From assembly GCF_900100695.1 (NCBI RefSeq), contig NZ_FNCF01000003.1, positions 124,001 through 188,000 on the forward strand: a DNA stretch of 64,000 bases. Reading direction: 5' to 3'. The translations under genes and the position numbers were made by a program. Below the pieces are notes generated by a model. It worked only from the letters and a program-made list of their open reading frames with translations. It did no database searches and was not told the origin of the DNA. Source of the stretch: Klenkia brasiliensis. GTDB lineage: Bacteria; Actinomycetota; Actinomycetes; Mycobacteriales; Geodermatophilaceae. Below, piece by piece: positions 51,167 through 60,860 of this stretch (within the stretch, counting starts at the first letter, position 1; every line of letters begins with the position of its first letter).

Positions 51167-51625
51167 GTGACCGCACCCCGTCCCCGGGTCGTCCTGCTCG
51201 CTGCCGCACTGCTCGCACCGGTCGTGACCGGCTGCTCGGCGCAGGACGGCGCGGCGACCGCCGACCCGTCGTCCGCGTCGGCGGGCAGCGTGTCGTCGAG
51301 CAGCGCGCCGTCCGGTGCCACCGGGTCCTCCGCCGCCGACGCCGCCGGGCCCACCGAGGTCGACGTCTCGGCCACCGAGTTCGCCTTCACCCTCTCCCAG
51401 CAGGAGTTCGCGCCCGGGGAGTACACGTTCGTGCTCTCCGACGACGGGTCGGCCCCGCACGCCCTCACCATCACCGGGCCGGGCGTGGACGAGACCTCCG
51501 ACGACGTCCGGCCCGGCGACAGCGCCGAGCTGACCGTCACCCTGCAGCCCGGCGACTACGAACTGCTGTGCCCGGTCGGTGACCACACCGCCCGCGGGAT
51601 GCGGATGACCATCACGGTCGGCTGA
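51167..51625 (+). CDS. cupredoxin-domain lipoprotein
   Basis: The 152-residue protein has a lipoprotein signal (LLAPVVTGCS) and a Ser/Ala linker, followed by a plastocyanin-like domain with type 1 copper ligands: His in APHALTI, and Cys, His and Met in LLCPVGDHTARGM. It is anchored outside the membrane and probably binds copper for electron transfer. GTG 51167 follows GGAGGTCCCC. It precedes the WrbA gene by 71 bp in the same direction. Confidence 0.85.
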   Translation: MTAPRPRVVLLAAALLAPVVTGCSAQDGAATADPSSASAGSVSSSSAPSGATGSSAADAAGPTEVDVSATEFAFTLSQQEFAPGEYTFVLSDDGSAPHALTITGPGVDETSDDVRPGDSAELTVTLQPGDYELLCPVGDHTARGMRMTITVG

Positions 51626-51656
51626 CCGGGTTGCGGGGGTCCGACACCTCCCCGAG

Positions 51657-51672
51657 GGTTGAACGTGCAACC
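51657..51672. promoter_or_regulatory. candidate operator dyad upstream of wrbA
   Basis: The sequence GGTTGaacgtgCAACC is an inverted repeat with 5-bp arms and six bases between, 24 bases before the wrbA start. It could be a redox-regulator operator. Confidence 0.35.
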
Positions 51673-51696
51673 ACTTCCTCGACCCGGGAGGTCCCC

Positions 51697-52296
51697 GTGA
51701 CCAACATCGTCGTCGTCTACTACTCCTCGACCGGCAACACCCACCAGCTCGCGCAGGCCGTCGCCGAGGGCGCGCAGGAGGCCGGCGCCGACGTCCGGCT
51801 GCGCCGCGTGCCCGAGACCGCCCCCGACGCCGCCATCGACAGCAACCCGGCGTGGCGGGCCCACCTCGACGACGTCTCCGGCGTCGAGATCGCCACCCCC
51901 GACGACCTGGCCTGGGCCGACGGCTACGCCTTCGGCACCCCGACCCGCTTCGGGACGCCGTCCGCCCAGCTGAAGGCCTACATCGACACCCTCGGCGGGC
52001 TGTGGTTCAACGGCACCCTGGCCAACAAGGGCGCCACCGCCTTCACCAGCGCGCAGAACACCCACGGCGGCAACGAGTCGACGATCCTCACGCTGTTCAA
52101 CGTGTTCTCGCACTTCGGCGCGGTCATCGTGCCGCCCGGCTACACCGACCCGCTGCTGTTCGCCGCCGGCGGCAACCCCTACGGCACGTCGGTGCCCTCG
52201 GCCGGCAACTCCGCCGCGGCCAGCGACGAGGCGCTCACCGCGGCCCGCTACCAGGGCAAGCGGCTCGCGGAGATCACCGCGAAGATCCGCGGCTGA
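51697..52296 (+). CDS. wrbA: NAD(P)H:quinone oxidoreductase WrbA
   Basis: The 199-residue flavodoxin-like protein has the FMN phosphate loop YYSSTGNTHQLAQAV, FGTPTRFGTPSAQLKAYID (typical WrbA) and HGGNESTILTLFNVFSHFGAVIVPPGY. This is the full-length WrbA pattern of two-electron quinone reductases that protect against oxidative stress. GTG 51697 follows GGGAGGTCCCC, a clear ribosome-binding site. It may be expressed with the cupredoxin gene or from its own promoter, which carries a dyad. Confidence 0.93.
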   Translation: MTNIVVVYYSSTGNTHQLAQAVAEGAQEAGADVRLRRVPETAPDAAIDSNPAWRAHLDDVSGVEIATPDDLAWADGYAFGTPTRFGTPSAQLKAYIDTLGGLWFNGTLANKGATAFTSAQNTHGGNESTILTLFNVFSHFGAVIVPPGYTDPLLFAAGGNPYGTSVPSAGNSAAASDEALTAARYQGKRLAEITAKIRG

Positions 52297-52339
52297 CACC
52301 CGACCCGGGGACGGCGGCGACCGCCGTCCCCGGGACCGG

Positions 52340-54460
52340 TCAGGCGGGCTGCGCCCGCAGCGCGTCCACCAGCAGCGCGACCAGCGCCTCCAGCTGCACG
52401 TCGCCGGTGGCCGCGACCTCCTCGTCCGACCCGTCCAGCGCGCGGGCGGCGAGCCCGGCCTTGGAGCCGATCAGCTCGGCGATCCGGGAGTCGATGGTCT
52501 GCGCGGCGATGATCCGCCACGCGGTGACCGGCTCGGTCTGCCCGATCCGGTGGCTGCGGTCGATGGCCTGGGTCTGCTCGGCGTCGGTCCAGGACAGCTC
52601 GGCGAGGACGACGTTCGAGGCCACCTGCAGGTTCAGCCCGACACCGGCCGCGGTCAGCGAGCAGACGGCGACCTGCACCGACGGGTCGTTGACGAAGGCG
52701 TCGACCTCCTTCTGCCGGACCGAGGGCGTCTGGTCGCCGCGGATGGAGGAGAAGCTCACCCCGGCCTTCTCGAAGGAGGCCTCGGCGGCGTCCATGACCG
52801 CGATGTGCTTGGCGAAGAAGACGACCTTGCCGGCGCTGCGGGCCAGCTGCGCGGCGTAGTCGGCGGCCAGCTCCGCCTTGGCCAGGCCGATCCGGCGCAT
52901 CATCGAGAACACGTTCTCGCCGGTCTGGCGGGTCATCGCGTCCTTGAGCTCGCTCTTGGCCACCCGGCGCACCAGGTCCATGTCCAGCTCGTCGTCCACG
53001 ACGTCGCGGTAGGACAGCGCCGACCGGTACTGCGCCACCATCCGCTGCGCCAGCTCGCGCTCGGCGGCCCGGATGGAGCGGCCCACGGCGCCGTCCAGCT
53101 CGACCGGCAGGTCGGCGATCCGGCGGGCGGGGATGTCGGCGGCGACGTCGACCTTGCGGCGGCGCACGATGCCCATGTCGACGACGCACCGGCGGGCGGC
53201 CTCGTAGAACTCCCGGTCGGCCGGGACGTAGCCGGTGGCCTCGAGGCACTCGGTGAGCTGGGCCAGCGGCTTGGTCTCGTCGACCCAGCCCAGGAAGCGC
53301 CAGATGGCCCGGAAGTCGTCGACGTCGTTGATCAGCGGGGTACCGGTCAGCGCCATCAGCAGCGGCTTGGCGGTGCGCACCCGCAGGCCGGCCGACAGCG
53401 CCAGCACGTGCTGGGAGCGCTGGGAGGTGACGTTCTTGATGAAGTGCGCCTCGTCGACGACCATGCCGCGGAAGCCGAACTCCTCCAGCCACCCGCGGTG
53501 CCGGTCGAGCACCTCGTAGTTGACGACGACGATGTCGGCGAACCCGTCGACGTTGTCCCCGTCGCCCTGCACGACGGTGGCCGGCCGGTGCGGGGTCCAC
53601 AGCGCGGCCTCCCGCGCCCAGTTCGTCTTCACGACGTTGGGGACGACGACCAGCAGCGGGTAGGCCATCGCGGCCTCGGCGGCCAGCAGCGCCTGCGCGG
53701 TCTTGCCCAGGCCGGGCTCGTCGGCGAGCAGGAAGCTGCGGTGGCCCTCGGCGACGGCGGCGACCAGCTGGCCCTGGTGCGGCATGAGCTCCAGGCCCGC
53801 CGGGGTGAACCGCTGGGTCGGGAACGGCAGCGACATGCAGGCCGGTGCCCCGCCGCCGGCCCGCTCGAAGGAGGCCAGCAGCGGGCCCATCAGCTCCCAG
53901 CCGGCCAGCCGGCCGGGCCGGGGACCGCGCTGGGCCGCGCCGGCGTCGTAGTCCGGGGCTAGGAAGGGGTTGGCGAGCTGGCGGGCGGCGACCGACTGCG
54001 GGACGACGCGGCGGGGGGCCTCGACGGGCGCGACGGCGACCGGCTCGGGCTCGGGCTCCTCCTCCACCTCGACGCCGAGGTCGCGTTTCATGTCCTTGGC
54101 GATGCGGCGGGCGGCCTCGGAGGGCACCGCCTCGTCGGCGAGCAGGGCCAGCAGGCCGGCGTCGCGGACCGCGGTGGTGGCCATGATCGTGGCCAGGCCC
54201 TCCAGCCGCTTGAGCTGCTCGGTGCGGTGGCTGTCGCTGACCGCCGCCGTGCGCACCCGCGCGCGCTCCTCGCGCAGCAGCAGCGCGACGGCCTGGAAGG
54301 TCGCCCGCACCGTGGGGGTCACCCGGTTGCGCTTGGCCGCGGCCTCGACGTCGCGGACGGCCCGGGCGAGCTCGGCGACCAGGTCACCGTTGCGCGGCCG
54401 GTGGCCACCCCGACCGGCGGTGCGGCGAGCGCCGTCACGACGCTGGCCTGCTCGAGCCAC
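52340..54460 (-). CDS. SNF2-family DEAD/DEAH helicase
   Basis: The 706-residue protein has a roughly 200-residue basic/acidic N-terminus with an EEEPEPEPVAVAP linker, then a SNF2 helicase: Walker A in DEPGLGKTAQ, motif II DEAH in VVDEAHFIKN, LTGTPLIND (motif III) and C-lobe motifs GLNLQVASNVVLAE and AIDRSHRIGQ (motif VI). It translocates on duplex DNA; no restriction or methylase partner is adjacent. GTG 54460 lies five bases after AGGAGGT. A long GC-rich leader of about 170 nt precedes it. Confidence 0.9.
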   Translation of the reverse strand: MARAGQRRDGARRTAGRGGHRPRNGDLVAELARAVRDVEAAAKRNRVTPTVRATFQAVALLLREERARVRTAAVSDSHRTEQLKRLEGLATIMATTAVRDAGLLALLADEAVPSEAARRIAKDMKRDLGVEVEEEPEPEPVAVAPVEAPRRVVPQSVAARQLANPFLAPDYDAGAAQRGPRPGRLAGWELMGPLLASFERAGGGAPACMSLPFPTQRFTPAGLELMPHQGQLVAAVAEGHRSFLLADEPGLGKTAQALLAAEAAMAYPLLVVVPNVVKTNWAREAALWTPHRPATVVQGDGDNVDGFADIVVVNYEVLDRHRGWLEEFGFRGMVVDEAHFIKNVTSQRSQHVLALSAGLRVRTAKPLLMALTGTPLINDVDDFRAIWRFLGWVDETKPLAQLTECLEATGYVPADREFYEAARRCVVDMGIVRRRKVDVAADIPARRIADLPVELDGAVGRSIRAAERELAQRMVAQYRSALSYRDVVDDELDMDLVRRVAKSELKDAMTRQTGENVFSMMRRIGLAKAELAADYAAQLARSAGKVVFFAKHIAVMDAAEASFEKAGVSFSSIRGDQTPSVRQKEVDAFVNDPSVQVAVCSLTAAGVGLNLQVASNVVLAELSWTDAEQTQAIDRSHRIGQTEPVTAWRIIAAQTIDSRIAELIGSKAGLAARALDGSDEEVAATGDVQLEALVALLVDALRAQPA

Positions 54461-54713
54461 TCACTACCTCCTGGAGACGTGCTGCGCCGCCGCGCACACG
54501 GCGGCGCGCCCTGCGGGCGGAGCGGCGCGACCGGCGATCCGGTCGGGCGAGCCCGATCACTGCGGGCCCCGGCGGCGTGCGGTGCGTCGACGCCGGTGCA
54601 GCGGGTGCCGCCGGTCTGGTCCGGCCGCAGGGCACCCAGCCTACCCACCCGCACCGACGGCGTCGTGGATCGGCACCGCCGTCCGCCGGACGGGTCCACC
54701 ACGAACACCCGGT
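54461..54713. other. non-coding region holding the SNF2 gene leader and a divergent promoter
   Basis: A TAGGCT hexamer on the minus strand (54638-54643) could start the helicase message about 170 nt before its GTG. The intervening leader can form GC-rich hairpins (for example GCGCCGCC with GGCGGCGC around 54486-54512). The rightward esterase promoter must also lie here. I see no protein-coding frame. Confidence 0.35.
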
Positions 54714-55505
54714 GTGCCCCTCCTCCGCCGACGAACCCTGCTGCAGCTGACCGCCTGGGGCACACTCGGCGCGGTGACCGCCGGCTGCTCGCGTCCTCCC
54801 GCTCCTGGCTCCCGCACCGCCTACGGCGACGACCCCAGCCAGTGGGCCGAGCTCTACCGGCCCGAGGGCACCCCCCGCGGGGTCGTGGTGGTCATCCACG
54901 GCGGGTTCTGGCGGGCGCAGTACGACGCGTCGCTGGGCGCGCCGCTGGCGCAGGCGCTGGCCGACGAGGGCTGGGCGGCCTGGAACCTGGAGTACCGGCG
55001 GGTGGGCGACGGCGGCGGGGTGCCGGCCACGCTGGACGACGTCGCCGCCGGCATCGACGCGCTGGCCACCACCGACCTCGACCTCTCCACGGTGCTGGCG
55101 CTCGGCCACTCCGCGGGCGGGCACCTGGCGGTGTGGGCAGCCGGGCGGTCGGGTGCGCGGGTGCCGCTGACCGGCGCGGTGTCGCAGGCCGGGGTGCTGG
55201 ACCTGCGCGGCGCGGAGGCCGAGGACCTGGGCGCCGGTGCGGTGCAGGCCTTCGTCGGCGGCCCGGTGGACGCCGCGGTCGACCCGCTGCAGCAGGTGCC
55301 CCTCAGCGTCCCCGTGCGGTGCGTGCACGGCCGGGCCGACACCAACGTGCCGCTGTCGCAGTCGCAGACCTACGTGCAGGCGGCCACCGCGGCCGGTGCC
55401 GACGCCACGCTGACCGAGGTCGACGGCGACCACTTCGTGCTCATCGACCCGTCGTCCCCGGTGTGGCGGACCCAGCTCGACCTCCTGGCCGACCTGGCGG
55501 GCTGA
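54714..55505 (+). CDS. Tat-exported alpha/beta hydrolase lipoprotein
   Basis: The 263-residue protein begins with a twin-arginine signal (LLRRRTLLQLTAWG) that ends in a lipobox (VTAGCS), so it is probably folded in the cytoplasm, exported by Tat and lipid-anchored. The hydrolase domain has HGGFWRAQYD (oxyanion hole), GHSAGGHLAVW (Ser), a GRADTNVPLSQ Asp and DGDHFVLID His. It is similar to BD-FAE/esterase-like carboxylester hydrolases; the substrate is unknown. GTG 54714 gives the signal peptide a normal length. Confidence 0.83.
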   Translation: MPLLRRRTLLQLTAWGTLGAVTAGCSRPPAPGSRTAYGDDPSQWAELYRPEGTPRGVVVVIHGGFWRAQYDASLGAPLAQALADEGWAAWNLEYRRVGDGGGVPATLDDVAAGIDALATTDLDLSTVLALGHSAGGHLAVWAAGRSGARVPLTGAVSQAGVLDLRGAEAEDLGAGAVQAFVGGPVDAAVDPLQQVPLSVPVRCVHGRADTNVPLSQSQTYVQAATAAGADATLTEVDGDHFVLIDPSSPVWRTQLDLLADLAG

Positions 55506-55539
55506 GTCGGGGCGACCCCGGTGTCGGGGAACCCGGGGG

Positions 55540-56154
55540 TCAGCGCGCCGCCACGCTGACCGTGCGGGTGGACGAGACGGTGCCCGTGCCGTTCGACGTC
55601 GCGCCGCCGAGGGTGACCGCCGCGGAGACCGGGCGACTGGTCACCACGGTGAGCGAGCGGCACGGGGTGGACGACGGGCTCGCGCAGTCGGAGCCGCGGG
55701 TGGTGGTGGCCGCGAGCGGGCCGGTGGCGGTGAGCACGGCGCTGACCGTGACGGTCGTCTGCACCTGCGTCGCGCCGCGGTCGGTCCACCCGGACAGCGT
55801 CATCTGCACGGGCGGCAGCGTCGTGCGCCCAAGACCCGGGGTGACGGTGAGGACGTCACCGTCGAGGTCGAGGTAGGCCTCGCCGCCGGTGGCGCAGTCG
55901 CGGGAGGACTCGCACGCCACGACGACCGCGACCTCGCTCCACCGTCCACCGGACGGGCCGCCGCTCGCGTACTCGTCGACGACGACCGAGGCCTGGCGGC
56001 CATCCGCGAGCAGGACCTGCGCTTCGGCGTGGTGGCCGACGACGTAGCCGACGGGCCCGCTCGACGGGGCCGCCTGGGCCGGGGACGCGGTCCCGGCGGC
56101 GACGGCGAGGGCCGCCGGGCCGAGGGCGAGGAGCAGACGGGATCGGGCGCGCAC
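55540..56154 (-). CDS. secreted protein of unknown function
   Basis: The 204-residue protein has a Sec signal peptide (LLLALGPAALAVAAGTASPAQA) and a Thr/Ser/Val-rich mature part that looks all-beta (YLDLDGDVLTVTPGL; VQTTVTVSAVLTATG). Two cysteine pairs (CESSRDC; CASPSSTPC) probably form disulfides outside the cell. I recognise no family. GTG 56154 is seven bases after GGAGG. Confidence 0.75.
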   Translation of the reverse strand: MRARSRLLLALGPAALAVAAGTASPAQAAPSSGPVGYVVGHHAEAQVLLADGRQASVVVDEYASGGPSGGRWSEVAVVVACESSRDCATGGEAYLDLDGDVLTVTPGLGRTTLPPVQMTLSGWTDRGATQVQTTVTVSAVLTATGPLAATTTRGSDCASPSSTPCRSLTVVTSRPVSAAVTLGGATSNGTGTVSSTRTVSVAAR

Positions 56155-56264
56155 AGGAGGACCTCCGGGTCGGGGTACGTCGATGTCCGACGCGGCCCCG
56201 GGACCGTAGGCGACCTTTCCGGTTGTGCACAACCTTCTCCGGGGCGCGCGGGACGCGTGGGTCC

Positions 56265-57341
56265 TCAGCGGCGGAGGGTGAGGCCGAGCCAGTCGGCGAG
56301 GGCGGCGAGCTCGACGTCGACGTCCTCGGTCATGGCCGGGGTGAAGGGCACGTCCTGGTGGACGGCGGCGACGGTGAACGTGCCGGCCTTCCGGTCGGCC
56401 GCGGCGTCGACCTTGCCGACCAGCCGGTCGGCGTGCAGCACCGGCAGCGCGAAGTAGCCCCACCGGCGGGCGGCGGCGGGCTTGTACATCTCCAGCGTGT
56501 AGTCGAAGCCGAACAGCTCCAGGGCCCGGCGGCGGTCGTGCACCAGCCGGTCGAAGGGCGACAGCAGTGCCGTCCGGCCGGTGAACGGGCGGCCCAGCTG
56601 GTCGGGGTCGACCCGCCACTCCCCCGGGACGCCGTCCACCACGGCGGGCTCCCCGGCCTCGCCCACGTCGTTGGCCTCCACCGACGACTGGTCGGTCCGG
56701 GCCCGGGCGATGCCCAGGGCCCGCAGCCGGCGCCGGTCGCGCTCGCGCTCGGCGTCCTCGAAGGGCACCACCTCGACGTCGGCCGGGTAGACCCGCTCGG
56801 CCAGGTCCCACAGCCGCTGCTTGCCCCGCCGTCCGCTGATGGCGACCTCGCCCCGCCCGGCCAGCACCTCCAGCATCTGGGTGACGTTCCGGTTGCCGGT
56901 CCAGCCGGTCGACGCCCACGGCACCGCCGCGGTGTCCGGGATGTCCTTGGACAGCAGCGGCCCGTCGGCGCGCAGCCGGGCGAGCACGTCGGCGGCGAAG
57001 CCCTGGTTGGCGGCCAGCCACTCGCGGGGACGCAGGTACAGGGGCGCGCGCTGCATGCGGGCCCGGAACAGCCGCAGGTCGGCCATCGGCCGCACGCAGG
57101 CATGCAGCTCGAACAGGGTGCGCTCGACGTCGAGGGCCCGGCGCAGCTCCTCGGGCCGGTACCCGGACCCGAGCCGGGTCCAGGCGACCAGGTCGGCGCT
57201 GGGCGCGACGGCGGCCGTGGGGTCCAGCTGCAGGAAGGCGAGCCGCTCGACGACGTGCAGCAGGTCGGCCGGGCGGTCGGCGTCCAGCAGCTGCGCCCGG
57301 ACGGCGACCTGCCGGGCCTCCTCGACGGTCAGCCGGTGCAC
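56265..57341 (-). CDS. YcaQ/AlkZ-family winged-helix DNA glycosylase
   Basis: The 358-residue protein matches the HTH_42 family: LTVEEARQVAVRAQLLD, then FLQLDPTAAVAPSADLVAWTRLG, which contains the QxD catalytic motif of crosslink-unhooking glycosylases (AlkZ and E. coli YcaQ). LLSPFDRLVHDRRRALELFGFDYTLEMY and GKVDAAADRKAGTF follow. It is likely to remove bulky or crosslinked alkyl bases. GTG 57341 is eight bases after TAGGTT, so leaderless translation is likely. Confidence 0.88.
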   Translation of the reverse strand: MHRLTVEEARQVAVRAQLLDADRPADLLHVVERLAFLQLDPTAAVAPSADLVAWTRLGSGYRPEELRRALDVERTLFELHACVRPMADLRLFRARMQRAPLYLRPREWLAANQGFAADVLARLRADGPLLSKDIPDTAAVPWASTGWTGNRNVTQMLEVLAGRGEVAISGRRGKQRLWDLAERVYPADVEVVPFEDAERERDRRRLRALGIARARTDQSSVEANDVGEAGEPAVVDGVPGEWRVDPDQLGRPFTGRTALLSPFDRLVHDRRRALELFGFDYTLEMYKPAAARRWGYFALPVLHADRLVGKVDAAADRKAGTFTVAAVHQDVPFTPAMTEDVDVELAALADWLGLTLRR

Positions 57342-57393
57342 AGCACCCGAACCTAGACCCGGGCTGTCGGAGGGGACCAGCACACTGCGGCCC

Positions 57394-57771
57394 GTGCCCG
57401 CCTTCTTCCTGCCCCGCGCCGAGGACCCCGACCAGGCCGAGCGGCTCTACGAGGCCCTGGCCGAGTTCGCCGGCTGCGCGCCCGCCCCGCCCGGCGAGCG
57501 GATCGCCTCGCTCACCTTCGACGCCGAGGGCGCCACCTGGACCGCGGCGGTCGGCGAGGAGCTGCGCGGCACCCGGACCACCCGGCAGATGCGGCGCGGG
57601 GAGCTGCTGGAGCACACCGTCGAGCTGACGTCGGCGACCCGGGTGCTGGCGGTCTACCCGGGCCGGCCCTGCACGGTCGTCACCGACGCCGCCCCGATCA
57701 CCGGCGCGCCGTCCGAGTGGGCCAACCCCTTCACCGCCGAGCCCGTCGACGTCGTCCTGTTCGATCAGTAG
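57394..57771 (+). CDS. conserved hypothetical protein
   Basis: The 125-residue protein (VPAFFLPRAEDPDQAERLYE at the start; TTRQMRRGELLEHTVELT; PFTAEPVDVVLFDQ at the end) resembles short actinobacterial hypothetical proteins with a beta-rich core. No known function. GTG 57394 follows a CACACT element by seven bases. It is divergent from the glycosylase gene and overlaps the convergent YggT gene by seven bases. Confidence 0.7.
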   Translation: MPAFFLPRAEDPDQAERLYEALAEFAGCAPAPPGERIASLTFDAEGATWTAAVGEELRGTRTTRQMRRGELLEHTVELTSATRVLAVYPGRPCTVVTDAAPITGAPSEWANPFTAEPVDVVLFDQ

Positions 57772-58034
57772 GACAGCAGCACCGACCGGAGGACGACGAC
57801 GGCCAGGAAGACGACCGTGAACGCCAGGTCGATGCCCAGGCCGCCCAGCCGCAGCGGCGGCAGCACCCGGCGCACGGGGGCGATCACCGGTTCGGTGAGG
57901 CCGTGGACGACGCGGCGGACCCCGCCGATGCGGGCGCCGCCGGCCGGGGACAGCACGCCGACCCAGTCGACCACCACGCGGGCGACCAGGACCAGCTGGA
58001 ACAGCAGCAGCACGGTGGCCAGCAACACGATCAC
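57765..58034 (-). CDS. YggT family membrane protein
   Basis: The 89-residue protein has two transmembrane segments (LLATVLLLFQLVLVARVVVDW and DLAFTVVFLAVVVLRSVLL) joined by VVHGLTEPVIAPVRRVLPPLRLGGLGID. This TEPxxxPxRxxLP pattern is the YggT signature. The family is implicated in septum positioning and osmotic adaptation and in actinobacteria often lies near division genes, though none is seen here. ATG 58034 has a GAGG element upstream. Confidence 0.88.
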   Translation of the reverse strand: MIVLLATVLLLFQLVLVARVVVDWVGVLSPAGGARIGGVRRVVHGLTEPVIAPVRRVLPPLRLGGLGIDLAFTVVFLAVVVLRSVLLSY

Positions 58035-58209
58035 GGCATCTCCTCGGGTGGTTCCTGCTTCCCATGGTCACGACCCCACCCCAGCGCGGGCTGTGCGCGA
58101 CCTGGGAGTTGTCCGCACGCCCGGTTTCGGACCCCCTCGGGCGTGGGGAGGGTCGACCGGGCCTGGAGACCACGGGCGCGACCGTTCCGCGCGACCGAGG
58201 GGGATCCCC

Positions 58210-59400
58210 ATGAAGGCAGTGACCTGGCACGGCAAGGGCGACGTCCGGGTGGACGAGGTCCCCGACCCCGTCATCCAGCAGCCGACCGACGCGATCATCC
58301 GCGTCACCACCACCAACATCTGCGGGTCGGACCTGCACCTGGTCGAGCCGCTCGCCCCCTTCATGAGCGTGGGCGACGTGCTGGGCCACGAGACGATGGG
58401 CGAGGTGGTCGAGGTCGGCGGCGAGACCGGTGACCTGCGGGTGGGTGACCGGGTGTCCATCCCGTTCCAGATCTCCTGCGGGCACTGCTGGATGTGCGAC
58501 CGCGGCCTCTACACCCAGTGCGAGACCACCCAGGTGCGCGACCAGGGCTCGGGTGCGGCGCTGTTCGGCTACTCGAAGATGTACGGCTCGGTGCCCGGCG
58601 GACAGGCGGAGTTCCTCCGGGTGCCGCAGGCGCAGTTCACGCACGTGAAGCTGCCCGAGGGCCCGGCCGACGACCGGTTCGCCTACCTGTCGGACATCCT
58701 GCCCACCGCCTGGCAGGCCGTGGCCTACGCGCACGTCCCCGAGGGCGGCACCCTGGTCGTCCTGGGCCTGGGTCCGGTGGGCGACTTCGCCGCCCGCATC
58801 GGCCTGCACAAGGGCTACCGCGTGATCGGCGTCGACCTGGTCCCCGACCGGCTCGAGCGGGCCCGGTCGCGCGGCGTCGAGGTGGTCGACCTGCGCGAGC
58901 ACGAGCACGACCTCGGCGACGCGATCCGCGACCTGACCGACGGCCGCGGCCCGGACTCCGTCGTCGACGCCGTCGGCCTCGAGGCGCACGGCTCCCCCGC
59001 CACCACCTTCGTGCAGAAGGCCGCGGGCCTGCTCCCCGACGTGCTGGCCGCCCCGCTGCAGAAGACCGCCGGGGTCGACCGGCTGGCCGCGCTGTACTCG
59101 GCGATCGACATCGTGCGCCGCGGCGGCACCATCTCGCTGTCGGGCGTCTACGGCGGCGCCGCCGACCCCATCCCGATGCTCACGCTCTTCGACAAGCAGA
59201 TCCAGCTGACGATGGGCCAGTGCAACGTGAAGAAGTGGGTGCCGGAGATCATGCCGCTGCTCACCGACGACGACCCGCTGGGCGTGGACACCTTCGCCTC
59301 GCACCGGCTGCCCATCGACCAGGCCCCCGAGGCGTACAAGAACTTCCGCGCCAAGGAGGAGGGCTGGCAGAAGGTCCTGCTCAAGCCGGCCGGCGTCTGA
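58210..59400 (+). CDS. zinc-dependent alcohol dehydrogenase (formaldehyde-dismutase-like)
   Basis: The 396-residue MDR protein has catalytic zinc ligands in NICGSDLH (Cys) and LGHETMGEV (His-Glu), structural cysteines [15 protein letters not shown] and the cofactor motif [10 protein letters not shown] with acidic GVDLVPDR after it (NAD preference). The length and the insertion at [24 protein letters not shown] resemble glutathione-independent formaldehyde dehydrogenases. ATG 58210 follows GGGGGATCCCC. Confidence 0.88.
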   Translation: MKAVTWHGKGDVRVDEVPDPVIQQPTDAIIRVTTTNICGSDLHLVEPLAPFMSVGDVLGHETMGEVVEVGGETGDLRVGDRVSIPFQISCGHCWMCDRGLYTQCETTQVRDQGSGAALFGYSKMYGSVPGGQAEFLRVPQAQFTHVKLPEGPADDRFAYLSDILPTAWQAVAYAHVPEGGTLVVLGLGPVGDFAARIGLHKGYRVIGVDLVPDRLERARSRGVEVVDLREHEHDLGDAIRDLTDGRGPDSVVDAVGLEAHGSPATTFVQKAAGLLPDVLAAPLQKTAGVDRLAALYSAIDIVRRGGTISLSGVYGGAADPIPMLTLFDKQIQLTMGQCNVKKWVPEIMPLLTDDDPLGVDTFASHRLPIDQAPEAYKNFRAKEEGWQKVLLKPAGV

Positions 59401-59419
59401 GCGTCGTACCGTCGCCGGG

Positions 59420-60856
59420 GTGAGCACCTCCACCGCCGTACGGCTCGAGCACCGCTTCGCCGACGCCCTGCCCGAGCTCTCGGTGCCGTGGCAGGCCGAC
59501 GAGGCCCCCGCGCCGCGCCTGCTCGCCCTCGACGACGCCCTGGCCACCGACCTCGGGCTCGACCCGGCCTGGCTGCGGACGCCGTCCGGCCTGGGGTTCC
59601 TCACCGGGACCCAGGTGCCGGACGGCGCCCGACCGGTGGCGCAGGGGTACGCCGGCCACCAGTTCGGCAACTACTCGCCGCGCCTGGGCGACGGCCGGGC
59701 CCTGCTGCTGGGCGAGCTCGGCGACGTCGACCTGCACCTGAAGGGGTCCGGCCGCACGCCGTGGTCCCGCGGCGGCGACGGGCTGGCCGTGGTGGGCCCG
59801 ATGCTGCGCGAGTTCGTGGTCAGCACCGCGATGCACGCCCTGGGCATCCCGACGACCCGCTCGCTGGCCGTCGTCGGGACCGGCCGCACCGTGCAGCGCG
59901 AGACCGGCCAGCCCGGCGCCGTCCTGGCCCGGACGGCGTCCAGCCACCTGCGCGTGGGGTCCTTCCAGCTGGTCCGCGCCACCGACGACACCGACCTGCT
60001 GCGCCGGCTGCTCGACCACGCGATCGCCCGGCACGCACCCGCCGCCGCCGACGCCGAGGTCCCGGCGCTGGCGCTGTACGAGAACGTGGTCGCCGCGCAG
60101 GCCCAGCTGGTCGCGCAGTGGATGCTCGTCGGGTTCGTGCACGGGGTGATGAACACCGACAACATGACCATCTCCGGCGAGACGATCGACTACGGCCCGT
60201 GCGCCTTCCTCGACGCGCACGACGCCGACACCGTCTTCAGCTCGATCGACTCCGGTGGCCGCTACCGCTACGGCAACCAGCCGCTGGCCGCGCAGTGGAA
60301 CCTGGCCCGCCTGGCCGAGGCGCTGCTGCCGCTGGTGCACCCCGACGTGGACACCGCCATCCCCCAGGCCGTCGCCGTCCTGGAGACGTTCCTGCCCCGG
60401 TACGAGGCGGCCTGGACCGCCGGGATGCGGGCCAAGCTCGGCCTGGGCGAGGACGCCGACGACGCCCTCGTCACGGCCCTGGTCACCGACCTGCAGGCGC
60501 TGCTGGACGCGAACCACCCCGACCACACCGGCTTCTTCCGGGCGCTCGGGGACGCCGCCCGCGGGGACGCCGAGCCGGCCCGGCGGCTGGTGCTCGACCT
60601 GGCCGGGTTCGACGCCTGGGCTGCGCGCTGGCTGGCGGCCGGCCCGGACGCCGACGCGATGGACCGGGTCAACCCGGTCTTCGTGCCGCGTAACCACGTC
60701 GTGGAGGCCGCGCTCACCGCGGCGACCGCGGGTGACCTGGAGCCGGTGCGCGAGCTGGTCGAGGTGCTGCGCGCGCCCTACGACGACCGGCCGGGCCTGG
60801 AGCGCTACCGCACCCCCGGCCCGGCCGGTGCCTACGTGACCTACTGCGGGACGTGA
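59420..60856 (+). CDS. selO: SelO-type protein adenylyltransferase
   Basis: The 478-residue pseudokinase-fold protein has [49 protein letters not shown] and the metal site [22 protein letters not shown], all SelO landmarks. The C-terminus ends YCGT, which retains the redox cysteine near the end where selenocysteine is found in eukaryotes. The enzyme transfers AMP to Ser/Thr/Tyr residues and is linked to redox homeostasis. GTG 59420 is seven bases after TACCGT. Confidence 0.93.
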   Translation: MSTSTAVRLEHRFADALPELSVPWQADEAPAPRLLALDDALATDLGLDPAWLRTPSGLGFLTGTQVPDGARPVAQGYAGHQFGNYSPRLGDGRALLLGELGDVDLHLKGSGRTPWSRGGDGLAVVGPMLREFVVSTAMHALGIPTTRSLAVVGTGRTVQRETGQPGAVLARTASSHLRVGSFQLVRATDDTDLLRRLLDHAIARHAPAAADAEVPALALYENVVAAQAQLVAQWMLVGFVHGVMNTDNMTISGETIDYGPCAFLDAHDADTVFSSIDSGGRYRYGNQPLAAQWNLARLAEALLPLVHPDVDTAIPQAVAVLETFLPRYEAAWTAGMRAKLGLGEDADDALVTALVTDLQALLDANHPDHTGFFRALGDAARGDAEPARRLVLDLAGFDAWAARWLAAGPDADAMDRVNPVFVPRNHVVEAALTAATAGDLEPVRELVEVLRAPYDDRPGLERYRTPGPAGAYVTYCGT

Positions 60857-60860
60857 GACC

